From Oscillospiraceae bacterium (GTDB taxonomy: Bacteria > Bacillota > Clostridia > Oscillospirales > Oscillospiraceae), in NCBI GenBank assembly GCA_910575505.1, contig CAJTFK010000001.1:186001-250000 (forward strand): 64,000 nucleotides of DNA, given 5' to 3'. The notes beneath the pieces are model-generated. The model saw only the letters and a list, made by a program, of their open reading frames with translations. It did no database searches and had not been told where the DNA came from. The position numbers were made by a program, and so were the translations under genes. This document shows, piece by piece, positions 38,123 to 46,274 of the stretch. Within the stretch, counting starts at the first letter, position 1, and each line of letters opens with the position of its first letter.

Positions 38123-39616
38123 ATGGCCGAACAGATGAAGAACCCTGAACAGGATCTGAGCCAGCAGACCAGAGTCCGCCGGGAAAAGCTGGCGGCGCTC
38201 CAGGCGGCGGGGGAGGATCCTTTCCGGCTGACCCGTTTTGACTGGAACGCCACGTCCCGGCAAATCAAGGACCATTTCGACGAAATGGAGGGCGCCCCCG
38301 TCAAGGTGGCGGGCCGCCTCATGAGCAAACGGGGCATGGGCAAGGTCAGCTTCTGCGACCTCCAGGACCGGGAGGGCCGCATTCAGCTTTACGCCCGTCA
38401 GGACGAGATGGACGAGGCGGTTTATAAGGCATTCAAAAAGTTTGACATTGGCGACATTGTGGGTGTGGACGGCGAGGTTTTCCGCACCCAGCGGGGCGAA
38501 ATGAGCGTCCGGGCAAAGAACATCACCCTGCTCTCGAAATCTCTGCTGCCCCTGCCGGAGAAGTTCCACGGCCTTCAGGACAAAGAACTGCGCTACCGGC
38601 AGCGGTATGTAGACCTGATGGTGAACCCGGAGGTAAAGAACAATTTCCTGGTCCGGTCGAAATTTATCAAGCACGTGCGGGATTTTATGGATGGCCGGGG
38701 TTATATTGAGGTCGAGACCCCCGTGTTGAATACCATTTCCGGCGGAGCTACCGCTCGTCCTTTTATTACCCATCACAACACCCTGGATATTGACATGTAT
38801 ATGCGCATTGCCACGGAGCTGCCTCTGAAGCGGCTGATTGTCGGCGGCATGGACCGGGTCTATGAGATTGGCCGCATTTTCCGCAACGAAGGCATGGACC
38901 CTAAGCACAACCCTGAGTTCACCACCATTGAGCTGTATCAGGCCTATGCAGATTTCAATGATATGATGGACCTTTTTGAAGACCTGCTATCCTCCGCCGC
39001 CCAGAAGCTGCTGGGGACTTATCAGGTACGGTGGCAGGGTGAGGACATCGACCTGACCCCCGGCTGGCCCCGTATGCCCATGCATGAGGCGGTGAAGCAG
39101 TATTGCGGCGTCGACTTTATGACAATCGGCTCGGATGAGGAGGCGGTCGCCGCCGCCAAATCCATCGGTGTGGAGCTGCCGGAAACAGCGGACAAGACCT
39201 GGGGAAACGCCTTGTATGAGTGCTTTGACCAGAAAGTGGAAGAAAAGCTGATTCAGCCCACCTTTATCACCATGCACCCGGTGGATGTTTCGCCGCTGGC
39301 AAAGCGGTCCCCCAAGGACCCCCGGCTTACGGAACGGTTTGAACTGTTTATCTGTCACAGTGAAATGGGGAATGCTTTCTCCGAGCTCAATGACCCCATT
39401 GACCAGCGCCAGCGTTTCCAGAAGCAGGCAGAAATGCGGGCCAAGGGAGACGACGAGGCTGGTATGATGGATGAGGATTTTATCACGGCTCTGGAATACG
39501 GTATGCCCCCTACCGGCGGCCTGGGCATTGGCATCGATCGCTGTGTCATGCTGCTCACCGGAGCGGATACCATCCGGGACGTAATCCTGTTCCCCACGAT
39601 GAAGCCCCTGGATTGA
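38123..39616 (+). CDS. lysS: Lysyl-tRNA synthetase (class II)
   Basis: A 497-residue class II synthetase. The N-terminal OB domain includes [29 protein letters not shown]. Motif 2 is [26 protein letters not shown] and motif 3 is [15 protein letters not shown]. It charges tRNA-Lys. Co-transcribed with greA and closed by a strong terminator. Confidence 0.97.
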   Translation: MAEQMKNPEQDLSQQTRVRREKLAALQAAGEDPFRLTRFDWNATSRQIKDHFDEMEGAPVKVAGRLMSKRGMGKVSFCDLQDREGRIQLYARQDEMDEAVYKAFKKFDIGDIVGVDGEVFRTQRGEMSVRAKNITLLSKSLLPLPEKFHGLQDKELRYRQRYVDLMVNPEVKNNFLVRSKFIKHVRDFMDGRGYIEVETPVLNTISGGATARPFITHHNTLDIDMYMRIATELPLKRLIVGGMDRVYEIGRIFRNEGMDPKHNPEFTTIELYQAYADFNDMMDLFEDLLSSAAQKLLGTYQVRWQGEDIDLTPGWPRMPMHEAVKQYCGVDFMTIGSDEEAVAAAKSIGVELPETADKTWGNALYECFDQKVEEKLIQPTFITMHPVDVSPLAKRSPKDPRLTERFELFICHSEMGNAFSELNDPIDQRQRFQKQAEMRAKGDDEAGMMDEDFITALEYGMPPTGGLGIGIDRCVMLLTGADTIRDVILFPTMKPLD

Positions 39617-39697
39617 CCGAGCGAACGTCTTCCGGGGCAAAGGCGGGCATCCCGTCCCGGTCCCCTGACACCCTGGTACGGATTTGACTCAAAGAAA

Positions 39698-39729
39698 TGT
39701 CCTGCGCCATTATGGCGCAGGACATTTTT
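39698..39729 (+). terminator. Terminator of greA-lysS
   Basis: TGTCCTGCGCCAT and its complement ATGGCGCAGGACA with a 1-nt centre, followed by TTTTT, about 80 nt after lysS. Confidence 0.88.
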
Positions 39730-39782
39730 ACAGACCTCAAGCCACCGACCGGGCCAACGGTTTCCAGTCTCCGATGAGAGAA

Positions 39783-39813
39783 GGAGAGACGCCGGAAACC
39801 GGCGTCTCTCTTT
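39783..39813. terminator. Bidirectional hairpin after the dehydrogenase gene
   Basis: GAGAGACGCCGG, AAA, CCGGCGTCTCTC, then TTTG; it lies 7 nt beyond the stop of the minus-strand dehydrogenase gene. Confidence 0.75.
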
Positions 39814-39819
39814 GCATGC

Positions 39820-41007
39820 TTAGAAGCACTTCCGATAGATGGCTTCCTCGGATTCCAGGTCGAAGGGATAGTAGGCGTTGGTCATCAGGCGCTGCTGGTT
39901 GGCCTCCACGCTCTGGGGGAACTTCTTGAAGTCCTCCTCGGTGAAGCCGCAGTCCCGCAGGGGACGCAGGGGCAGGATGCGCTGGAGCAGGGCGTTCATT
40001 TCGGGGATGGCGTTCCTGGCCTCGCAGCCCAGGATACGGGCCACCAGCTCCTTGAACCGCATGATCTCCCCGTCGGGATTCTTCTCGTCATAGTAGTCCA
40101 TGATGGCGCCGAAGAGCATGTAGTTGCTCTCGCCGTGGGCCACGTGGTAGGTGCCGCCCAGGGGGAAGCTCATGCCGTGGACAGGGCCGCAGCCCGCCTT
40201 CAGGAAGGCGATGCCGGCATAGAAGCTGGCGGTGACGAACTCGTCCAGGTACTCGAACCGGGCGTCCTGGCCCTTTTCGTCGATGAGCTTGAAGCCCTTG
40301 AGAATCATGTCCATGGCCTTCTCGGAGAACAGCTCGCTGGTCATGGTCTTCCGGTGGGGGCTGAGGAAGGACTCGGTGGCGTGGACCAGGGCGTCAATGG
40401 CGGAGCAGGCGAAGGGCTTGTAGGGCAGGGTCTTGATGAGGTCCGGAATCAGGCAGACCTTGTTGGGGATGATGTCGTCGGACACCAGACCCAGCTTGGT
40501 TTCGCCGCCGGTGAGCACGCCGTCTTTTTCGTCCTTGACAATGGCCACGGAGATGTTGGTGCACTCCGAGCCTGTGCCGCAGGTGGTGGGGATGGCGATG
40601 ACGTCTTTTTCATGCTGGACGGGGAAGCGCTTGAAATACAGGTTGTGCACCGTGTCGGGACGCTTGCAGCCCAGCAGCTTGCACAGGTCCATGATAGCGC
40701 CGCCGCCGACCGCAATAACCCGGTCGTAGCTCTCATAGGGGATGGCGTCGTACATGGTCTGGATCATGGCCTCGCTGGGCTCGCCGGCGCCGAACTTCTC
40801 CTGGAACACATACTGGCACTTGAGGTTCAGGTCCTTCATGAAGGGGGTGTAGATGAACTCGTTGGTCAGCACCACGTCCCGCTCGTTCAGCTTGAATTCC
40901 TCCGCCATGGCGGTGAAGGTGTCGAACTTGTACACGGTGGGAGCAAAGATGATTTCACGCTTGTCGGCCATCAGAGCGGCGGAAAAAGCGTCCATTTTCT
41001 GAGCCAT
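39820..41007 (-). CDS. Iron-containing alcohol dehydrogenase, 4-hydroxybutyrate dehydrogenase-like
   Basis: A 395-residue family III (iron) alcohol dehydrogenase. The NAD site VIAVGGGAIMDLCKLLG, the conserved IAIPTTCGTGSECTNISVA, and the metal-ligand region (SAIDALVHATESFLS, then GCGPVHGMSFPLGGTYHVAHGESN) are present. Several stretches (VYKFDT, LTNEFIYTPF, VFQEKFGAGEPSEAMI) resemble the Clostridium kluyveri 4-hydroxybutyrate dehydrogenase, which interconverts 4-hydroxybutyrate and succinate semialdehyde, as recalled from memory. No other gene of that pathway lies nearby. It follows the 122-bp repeat array, in the same direction as the transketolase genes. Confidence 0.75.
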   Translation of the reverse strand: MAQKMDAFSAALMADKREIIFAPTVYKFDTFTAMAEEFKLNERDVVLTNEFIYTPFMKDLNLKCQYVFQEKFGAGEPSEAMIQTMYDAIPYESYDRVIAVGGGAIMDLCKLLGCKRPDTVHNLYFKRFPVQHEKDVIAIPTTCGTGSECTNISVAIVKDEKDGVLTGGETKLGLVSDDIIPNKVCLIPDLIKTLPYKPFACSAIDALVHATESFLSPHRKTMTSELFSEKAMDMILKGFKLIDEKGQDARFEYLDEFVTASFYAGIAFLKAGCGPVHGMSFPLGGTYHVAHGESNYMLFGAIMDYYDEKNPDGEIMRFKELVARILGCEARNAIPEMNALLQRILPLRPLRDCGFTEEDFKKFPQSVEANQQRLMTNAYYPFDLESEEAIYRKCF

Positions 41008-41046
41008 AATGAATCAGTCTCCTTTATTTTTATTGCCTTCGGCACC

Positions 41047-41534
41047 ACACTTTTTCTTGAAAGAAAAAGTGTGCAAAAAGAACTTTTGTTTCCCGCTTCG
41101 CGGGCCTTTTCTATCGGAGGCCCCTTGTTCGCAGGAGCAGGCACAGGGTAACCAAAAGCTTTTCTTTGCATCCTTTTCCTGAAAGAAAATGCAGGCAAAA
41201 AGAACTTTTGTTCCCCGCTTCGCGGGCCTTTTCTATCGGAGGCCTCTTGTTCGCAGGAGCAGGCACAGGGTAACCAAAAGCTTTTCTTTGCATCCTTTTC
41301 CTGAAAGAAAATGCAGGCAAAAAGAACTTTTGTTTCCCGCTTCGCGGGCCTTTTCTATCGGAGGCCTCTTGTTCGCAGGAGCAGGCACAGGGTAACCAAA
41401 AGCTTTTCTTTGCATCCTTTTCCTGAAAGAAAATGCAGGCAAAAAGAACTTTTGTTTCCCGCTTCGCGGGCCTTTTCTATCGGAGGCCCCTTATTCGCAG
41501 GAGCAGGCACAGGGTAACCAAAAGCTTTTCTTTG
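41047..41534. repeat. Tandem array of a 122-bp unit, about four copies
   Basis: Units start at 41169, 41291 and 41413 (period exactly 122 bp, nearly identical), preceded by a copy with a diverged left end (41047-41168). Each unit contains GAACTTTTGTT, the hairpin CCCGCTTCGCGGG, CTATCGGAGGCC, TTCGCAGGAGCAGGCACAGGG and AAAGCTTTTCTTTG. Differences between units are single bases (TTCCC/TTTCCC, CCTC/CCCC). The array separates the transketolase genes from the dehydrogenase gene. Short open frames inside it are artefacts of the repetition. Confidence 0.95.
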
Positions 41535-41562
41535 CATCCTTTCTTTTTCAAAAGAAAGGATG
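41535..41562 (-). terminator. Hairpin at the end of the repeat array
   Basis: CATCCTTTC, TTTTTCAAAA, GAAAGGATG forms a perfect 9-bp stem directly after the last 122-bp unit and about 45 nt beyond the transketolase stop on the minus strand. A second hairpin, GCAGGGGC AGA GCCCCTGC, lies at 41569-41587. Either may end the transketolase transcript. Confidence 0.55.
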
Positions 41563-41605
41563 CGGGGTGCAGGGGCAGAGCCCCTGCATCATGACCCTCT
41601 GCGCG

Positions 41606-42586
41606 TTACTTCCGTGCGACAGCCTTCTTGACGGCCTCCACGATGTTGGCCGCCCGCAGGCCGTAGGTGTCCATCAGGAAATTCTGGGGGCCCACCTGGC
41701 CGAACTGGTCCTGCACGCCCACGAACTCCTGCACCATCGGGCAGTTCTTCGCCAGGCAGTTGGCAACAACGGAACCCAGGCCGCAGCAGGTGTTGTGGTT
41801 TTCGGCGGTGACAATGGCCCCGGTTTCCCTGGCGGCCTTGATGACCAGCTCCTCGTCCAGGGGCTTCCAGGTGAACATGTCGATGACCCGGACGCTGATC
41901 CCCTCGGCCTGGAGGGCCTCGTAGGCTTTCAGGCTCTCGTCCACCATGATGCCGGAGGTGATGATGGTAGCTTTGTCGTCGGCGCTCTCGTGGAGCACCA
42001 CGCCCTTGCCGATCTCAAACTCGCTGCCCTCGCCGTAGACCTGAATCACGTCCTTCCGGACGAAGCGGGTGAAGCTCACGCCCTCCACATTCACAAGGCC
42101 ACGGGTTACGCTGGCCAGCTGGTCGTAGTCGGCGGGGTCGATCACCGTGGCGGTGGGGATGCTCAGGTACATGGCCGCGTCCTCCAGAGGCATGTGGGTG
42201 CCGCCGTTGAAGGCCGCCGTCACGCCCGCGTCGGAGCCCAGCACCCGGACGCTCAGGCCCGCGTAGGCGGCGCTCATGTAAATCTGGTCATAGCACCGGC
42301 GGCTGGAGAAGGTGCCGAAGGAGTGGAAGAAAACCTTCTTCCCTGTGGCGGCCAGGCCCGCAGCCACACCGGCGGCGTTGCCCTCGGCGATGCCGGCCTC
42401 AAAAGCCCGGTCGGGATAGTTTTTCGCCAGCATCTTTGTGTTGATGCAGCCCATCAGGTCGCAGTCCACATAGACGATGCTCTTGTCCTCGGCCATCAGC
42501 CCGTTCAGGGTCAGAGCCAGGCCGTCCCGGCAGGCCCGGGAATCCTTTTCATGCTTACCGATCAGTTTCACATTCATCTCTCTCAC
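41606..42586 (-). CDS. Transketolase, C-terminal subunit
   Basis: A 326-residue protein with the pyrimidine-binding and C-terminal domains of transketolase: GLMAEDKSIVYVDCDLMGCINTK, the conserved acidic residue in AFEAGIAEGNAAGVAAGLAATG, VFFHSFGTFSSRRCYDQIYMSAAYAGL and a C-terminal VIDMFTWKPLDEELVIKAARETGAIVTAENHN. It pairs with the N-terminal subunit 6 nt upstream to form a split enzyme that transfers two-carbon units between sugar phosphates. Specificity within the family is not visible from sequence. Confidence 0.9.
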   Translation of the reverse strand: MREMNVKLIGKHEKDSRACRDGLALTLNGLMAEDKSIVYVDCDLMGCINTKMLAKNYPDRAFEAGIAEGNAAGVAAGLAATGKKVFFHSFGTFSSRRCYDQIYMSAAYAGLSVRVLGSDAGVTAAFNGGTHMPLEDAAMYLSIPTATVIDPADYDQLASVTRGLVNVEGVSFTRFVRKDVIQVYGEGSEFEIGKGVVLHESADDKATIITSGIMVDESLKAYEALQAEGISVRVIDMFTWKPLDEELVIKAARETGAIVTAENHNTCCGLGSVVANCLAKNCPMVQEFVGVQDQFGQVGPQNFLMDTYGLRAANIVEAVKKAVARK

Positions 42587-42592
42587 CCTCCT

Positions 42593-43426
42593 TTAAGCGT
42601 TCTTTGCGGCTTCCAGCTCTTTTTCGGAAGCGGCGATGGCCTCCAGCCACTGTTCTTCCTTGGGCTGGGAGGAATGGTCGTGCTTGGGCTCCGCAAACGT
42701 CGCGCCTTTGCCCTTGCTGGTGTTCAGCACAATGCAGGAGGGCACGCCCTTGGCCGCTTTCGCCGCTTCAATGGCCTCATAGATGGCTTTCACGTCATGT
42801 CCGTCGATGACCTGGGTGTGGAGGCCGAAGCCCTCCACCTTTTTCGCCATGTCTCCGTGAGCCAGGATGTCGTCGGTGGGGCCGTCCAGCTGGTAGCCGT
42901 TGTTGTCGATGAAGTAAATGATATTGTCCAGCTTGTGGGCACAGGCAAAGTGGAAGCCCTCCCAGACCTGGCCCTCGTCCGCCTCGCCGTCTCCGATGAC
43001 GCAGTAGACGTAGTTATCCCGTCCGTCGATCTTATTGCCCAGAGCCGCGCCGGTAGCGGTGGAGACGCCCTGGCCCAGGGAGCCGGTGGTGAGGTCCACG
43101 CCGGGGGTAAGCTTGCGGTCCGTGTGGCTGGGGAATTTCGTGCCGGGCTGGTTCAGGGTGTAGGCGTCCTCCATGGGATAGAAGCCCATCAGGCCGAAGG
43201 TGGCGTAGGCCACGGGGCCCGCGTGGCCCTTGGAGAGCACCAGCCAGTCCCGGTCCTCCCAGCGGGGGTTCTTCGGGTCGTATTTCATGACCTCCCCGTA
43301 CAGCACCGCCATCAGGTCCGCCAGGTCCATGGACCCGCCCACATGGCCGAACCCGCGGCTGTGGATCACCTTCAGCGTCTCCAGACGGATTTTCGCCGCC
43401 AGGACTTTGAGATTTTTCTCATTCAT
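42593..43426 (-). CDS. Transketolase, N-terminal subunit
   Basis: A 277-residue protein with the thiamine diphosphate domain: GFGHVGGSMDLADLMAVLYGEVM, KGHAGPVAYATFGLMGF, TTGSLGQGVSTATGAALGNKI, and the metal-binding GDGEADEGQVWEGFHFACAHKLDNIIYFIDNNGYQLDGPT. Split transketolases are common in Clostridia. It has its own promoter upstream. Genes for phosphoglycerate mutase and HAD proteins lie upstream on the same strand but probably belong to a separate unit. Confidence 0.92.
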   Translation of the reverse strand: MNEKNLKVLAAKIRLETLKVIHSRGFGHVGGSMDLADLMAVLYGEVMKYDPKNPRWEDRDWLVLSKGHAGPVAYATFGLMGFYPMEDAYTLNQPGTKFPSHTDRKLTPGVDLTTGSLGQGVSTATGAALGNKIDGRDNYVYCVIGDGEADEGQVWEGFHFACAHKLDNIIYFIDNNGYQLDGPTDDILAHGDMAKKVEGFGLHTQVIDGHDVKAIYEAIEAAKAAKGVPSCIVLNTSKGKGATFAEPKHDHSSQPKEEQWLEAIAASEKELEAAKNA

Positions 43427-43587
43427 TGGTGTCGCTTCCTTTCCTGTTACTATACTGAGCGCCGAGCCGGGTGGCGTTCGGAGACGAACGCCGAAAACCT
43501 CCCGTTCCCTGGTCCTGCACCTTCCGCGCCGCCCCTGGTCCCGGAATCTTTTCGCCCACTTCCCAGCTGGGTCTTTTCTCGTGCCCT

Positions 43588-43617
43588 ATTTTACCCCACA
43601 GGGAGCCGCCCAGTCAA
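43588..43617 (-). promoter_or_regulatory. Promoter of the split transketolase
   Basis: TTGACT (complement of 43612-43617), 18 bp, TAAAAT (complement of 43588-43593). It leaves an untranslated leader of about 150 nt. The surrounding gap (43427-43726) holds no gene. Confidence 0.7.
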
Positions 43618-43691
43618 TGACAATCTGAATTTTAACAAACATCTTTCAACTCCCTGCCGGAAAAGGGGTTCGTTTCCTCCGGAACAGGCCG

Positions 43692-43713
43692 CAGGGCCCC
43701 GGAGAGGGGCCCT
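43692..43713 (-). terminator. GC hairpin after the phosphoglycerate mutase gene
   Basis: CAGGGCCCC, loop GGAGA (minus strand TCTCC), GGGGCCCTG. It begins 14 nt after the stop. There is no T-run, so it may only partly end transcription. Confidence 0.5.
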
Positions 43714-43726
43714 GACTGCTCATTCA

Positions 43727-45295
43727 TTATTCGTACTGCGTGCCGGCGCCTTCCACCATGGCGTCATAGGCCCGCTTGACCTTATCGTAGTTTTTGTCCC
43801 GGTCCAGGGCCACGCCCCGGCCCACGCCGTCCACGATGCGGCCCACGCCGATGGCCTTCAGCTTCTCGTCGGTCTCCGCCAGCAGCGCCGGAGCAGAGCC
43901 GGGGTCGGTGGAACGGCCGTCAAATATGATGTGGAGATAGACCCGGTCCAGCCCGTTGTCCCGTGCCATTTCACAGATGTTCAGAGGATAGTCGATGCAG
44001 CCGTGAGAAGACTTGTAGGTCAGATAGGCCAGCAGGTGCAGCGCCGTGCCGTTCTTCCTGGCATGCTCAATGGCCTGGAGGAAAATGGGATTCTGCTTGA
44101 AGCTGCCGTCCTTCACGGCGGCGTCCAGCCGGACGTCGTCCTGCATTACGCAGCGGCCCGCGCCCAGGTTGGAGTGGCCCGCCTCGGAGTTGCCGGCCTT
44201 GCCGGCCCCCAGACCCACAAACTCGCCGGAGGCATGGAGCCTGGACCAGGACTGCTCTGCCAGCAGGGAATCCCAATAGGGGGTATCGGCGATGTGAATG
44301 GCGTCGCCCTCGTCTCCGGTGCCCAGACCCCAGCCGTCGCAGATAATCAGCAGCATTTTCCGGCCCTCGCCCCAGTCCTTGCCCTCACAGAGGGACCTGC
44401 CGTCCATCTCGGCGGGCTGGGGGATGCCCAGCACATCCAGAACCGTGGGAGACACGTCGCCCAGAGAGCCGTCCCGGAGGGCGATGGGGCTCTTGTCTGC
44501 GGGGTCGATCATGATGAAGGGCACCAGGTTGGTGGTGTGGGCTCCGTCGGGCTTTCCGGCGGCAGTGTAGAGCTTTTCAATGTTGCCGTGGTCGGCGGTG
44601 ATGGCCACCACATAGCCTTTGCCCAGGGCGTCGTTGACCACTTTGTCCAGGTACTGGCTCACATAGCCGCAGGCCTTGATCTTGGCCTCGGTATTAGAGG
44701 TATGGCCAATGACGTCGCCGTTGGCGAAGTTGGTCACAACGAAGTCATATTTGCCCAGGGCGTCCATGACGGTGTCCGCCACCTTGGGCAGGGACAGCTC
44801 GGGCTGCTGGTCGAAGTCGATGCCCTTGGGAGAGGGGATGCACACGTCGTCCTCTCCGGGGAAGGGATTGTTCTCGCCGCCGTTGAAGAAGAAGGTCACA
44901 TGGGCGAATTTTTCCGACTCGGCGCAGTGGAACTGGGTTTTCCCGGCCTCGCTGAGCACCTGGGCCAGGGGCTTCACCACCTTGGCCGGAGCAAAGGCGA
45001 TGGGAAGATCCTTGAACTTGTCGTGGTACATGGTCATGATGACGAAATCCAGATCTCGGAGCATCCGGCGTTCCACCTTATCGAAATCCGGCTCGGTGAA
45101 CATCTCGGTGAGCTCGATTTCCCGCTCGCCCCGGCGGCAGCAGAAGATAGCGGCGTCGCCGTCGGAAATCCTGCCCACGGGCTCCCCATTTTCCACCAGG
45201 ACCATGGGCTCCAGATGATAGTCGTCCTGACCCAGCTCATATGCTTTCTTGACGGCCTCAGCCAGCTGAGCGCCGCCGCGCTTGATATCAGACAT
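43727..45295 (-). CDS. Circularly permuted 2,3-bisphosphoglycerate-independent phosphoglycerate mutase
   Basis: A 522-residue iPGM whose two halves are swapped. Residues about 8-303 match the usual C-terminal half: RRGER (Arg55, Arg58), AESEKFAHVTFFFNGG (Lys129), NFANGDVIGHT (Asp194, His198), TADHGN (Asp235, His236) and AHTTNLVPF (His253). Residues 314-522 match the usual N-terminal half: LLIICDGWGL (Asp320), AGNSEAGHSNLGAGR (nucleophile Ser370), His431, FDGRST (Arg461) and GRGVALDRD (Arg493, Arg499). Spacings between these residues equal those of the standard enzyme. One change is Ser462 where Asp normally follows Arg. The ATG at 45295 lies 9 nt after GGAGG. It interconverts 3- and 2-phosphoglycerate if active. 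It follows three HAD genes in one unit. Confidence 0.9.
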   Translation of the reverse strand: MSDIKRGGAQLAEAVKKAYELGQDDYHLEPMVLVENGEPVGRISDGDAAIFCCRRGEREIELTEMFTEPDFDKVERRMLRDLDFVIMTMYHDKFKDLPIAFAPAKVVKPLAQVLSEAGKTQFHCAESEKFAHVTFFFNGGENNPFPGEDDVCIPSPKGIDFDQQPELSLPKVADTVMDALGKYDFVVTNFANGDVIGHTSNTEAKIKACGYVSQYLDKVVNDALGKGYVVAITADHGNIEKLYTAAGKPDGAHTTNLVPFIMIDPADKSPIALRDGSLGDVSPTVLDVLGIPQPAEMDGRSLCEGKDWGEGRKMLLIICDGWGLGTGDEGDAIHIADTPYWDSLLAEQSWSRLHASGEFVGLGAGKAGNSEAGHSNLGAGRCVMQDDVRLDAAVKDGSFKQNPIFLQAIEHARKNGTALHLLAYLTYKSSHGCIDYPLNICEMARDNGLDRVYLHIIFDGRSTDPGSAPALLAETDEKLKAIGVGRIVDGVGRGVALDRDKNYDKVKRAYDAMVEGAGTQYE

Positions 45296-45321
45296 AGTGC
45301 TTTACCTCCACACTTCATATT

Positions 45322-45407
45322 CAGAGTAAAGAGCCGAGAATCGAACGCGGAGATATGAGACGCCGGGGCGTCTTCACGCTTCACTCTGCACTCTTCACTC
45401 TCAAAAA
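45322..45407 (-). repeat. Heptamer stem-loop repeat (TGAAGAG type) before the mutase gene
   Basis: Starting four bases after the stop of the HAD gene, the minus strand runs TTGAGAG, TGAAGAG, TGCAGAG, TGAAGCG, TGAAGAC. It then has an inner hairpin GACGCCGGGGCGTC and a partly complementary arm near 45322-45335. Same heptamer type as at 4961-4996. Confidence 0.75.
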
Positions 45408-46184
45408 TCACTGTCCGTCGTCCGGTGCAATCAGCTTCTCCACAGCCACCTTTCCCCGCTCCGGGAAGATGTCCAGCAGCTGGGGGAAGGTGTAGATCTT
45501 GCCGTCGGGCATATTCTCCTCCGTCAGCTTCAGGGGCTTCTTTCGGTTATACTGCACCGCAACCGTCATGCCGAAGTCCACGGCCTTGGCCCCCACGATG
45601 TCCCGATTCAGGTTGTCGCCTACATAGCAGCAGTTCTCCGGCTGAGCCCCCGCCTCTTCCATGGCATAATAATAGATGGCGGGGCCGGGCTTGCGGATGT
45701 AGGTGATGGAGGACTGCTGAACGGTCTTGAAATAGGGCCGCAGGCCGTCGGCGTCCAGCCACTCGTCCACCTCACGCTTGCCCACCAGATCGCTGATGAT
45801 GCCCATGGTATAGCCCCGGGCGCACAGCTCCCTGACGGTGTCCGCGCCGCCCTCCACCACGGTGCGGCGGCCCTTGGTCTGGCGGTACTGATAGGTCAGC
45901 TCGGCGGCGTTCTTCAGAATGCGCTCCCGATCCATATCATAGGCCAGCCACCTGGTCCACAGGACTTCCTCCGGGGCCTCGCACATGAATTTCAGGGCCC
46001 ACTCCCGGTATTTGTCATACCGTTTGTCAATCACGTCGCTGAACCACTGGTTGGGGTTGTCGGTCTCCACTCCGCAGAGCTCCGCGATTTTCGCCCGGGC
46101 GGCGGAGAGATAAGCCGGGTCCTCGTCAATGACCCGGAAGGTCCCCCCCAGGTCCAGAAAAATATAACGGATATCGGTATTCAT
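45408..46184 (-). CDS. HAD superfamily protein (third of three), DxGGT variant
   Basis: A 258-residue HAD type IA protein. Motif I is FLDLGGTFR: the nucleophile Asp11 is kept, but the Asp two residues later, the usual acid/base of phosphatases, is Gly. Motif II lies in GIISDL, motif III is IRKPG and motif IV is YVGDNLNRDIVGAKAVDFGM. The cap region contains KYREWALKFMCEAPEEVLWTRWL, shared with the two upstream paralogues. The reaction is unknown; with the changed motif it may not be an ordinary phosphatase. Confidence 0.82.
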   Translation of the reverse strand: MNTDIRYIFLDLGGTFRVIDEDPAYLSAARAKIAELCGVETDNPNQWFSDVIDKRYDKYREWALKFMCEAPEEVLWTRWLAYDMDRERILKNAAELTYQYRQTKGRRTVVEGGADTVRELCARGYTMGIISDLVGKREVDEWLDADGLRPYFKTVQQSSITYIRKPGPAIYYYAMEEAGAQPENCCYVGDNLNRDIVGAKAVDFGMTVAVQYNRKKPLKLTEENMPDGKIYTFPQLLDIFPERGKVAVEKLIAPDDGQ

Positions 46185-46274
46185 TAGCGGTTAGCCTCCT
46201 TGTCATTTTGGAGCGTTTCCCCCCGGCTCTCCTCGGAACCGTCCGCGAAACGGACTGAGGATGTTCCGGTTCCC

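Noticed and set aside
41047-41534. CRISPR-like array
   Set aside because: The units are contiguous 122-bp copies with no distinct short repeat and variable spacers, and no cas genes are present.
41097-41537. Several short frames of 60-75 codons in both directions, with near-identical products
   Set aside because: They arise from the 122-bp tandem repeat; the period is not a multiple of three, so the frame cannot be kept along the array.
41567-45358. Open frame of 1263 codons opposite the transketolase and mutase genes
   Set aside because: Runs across several real genes and their gap on the other strand; composition is that of an antisense shadow.
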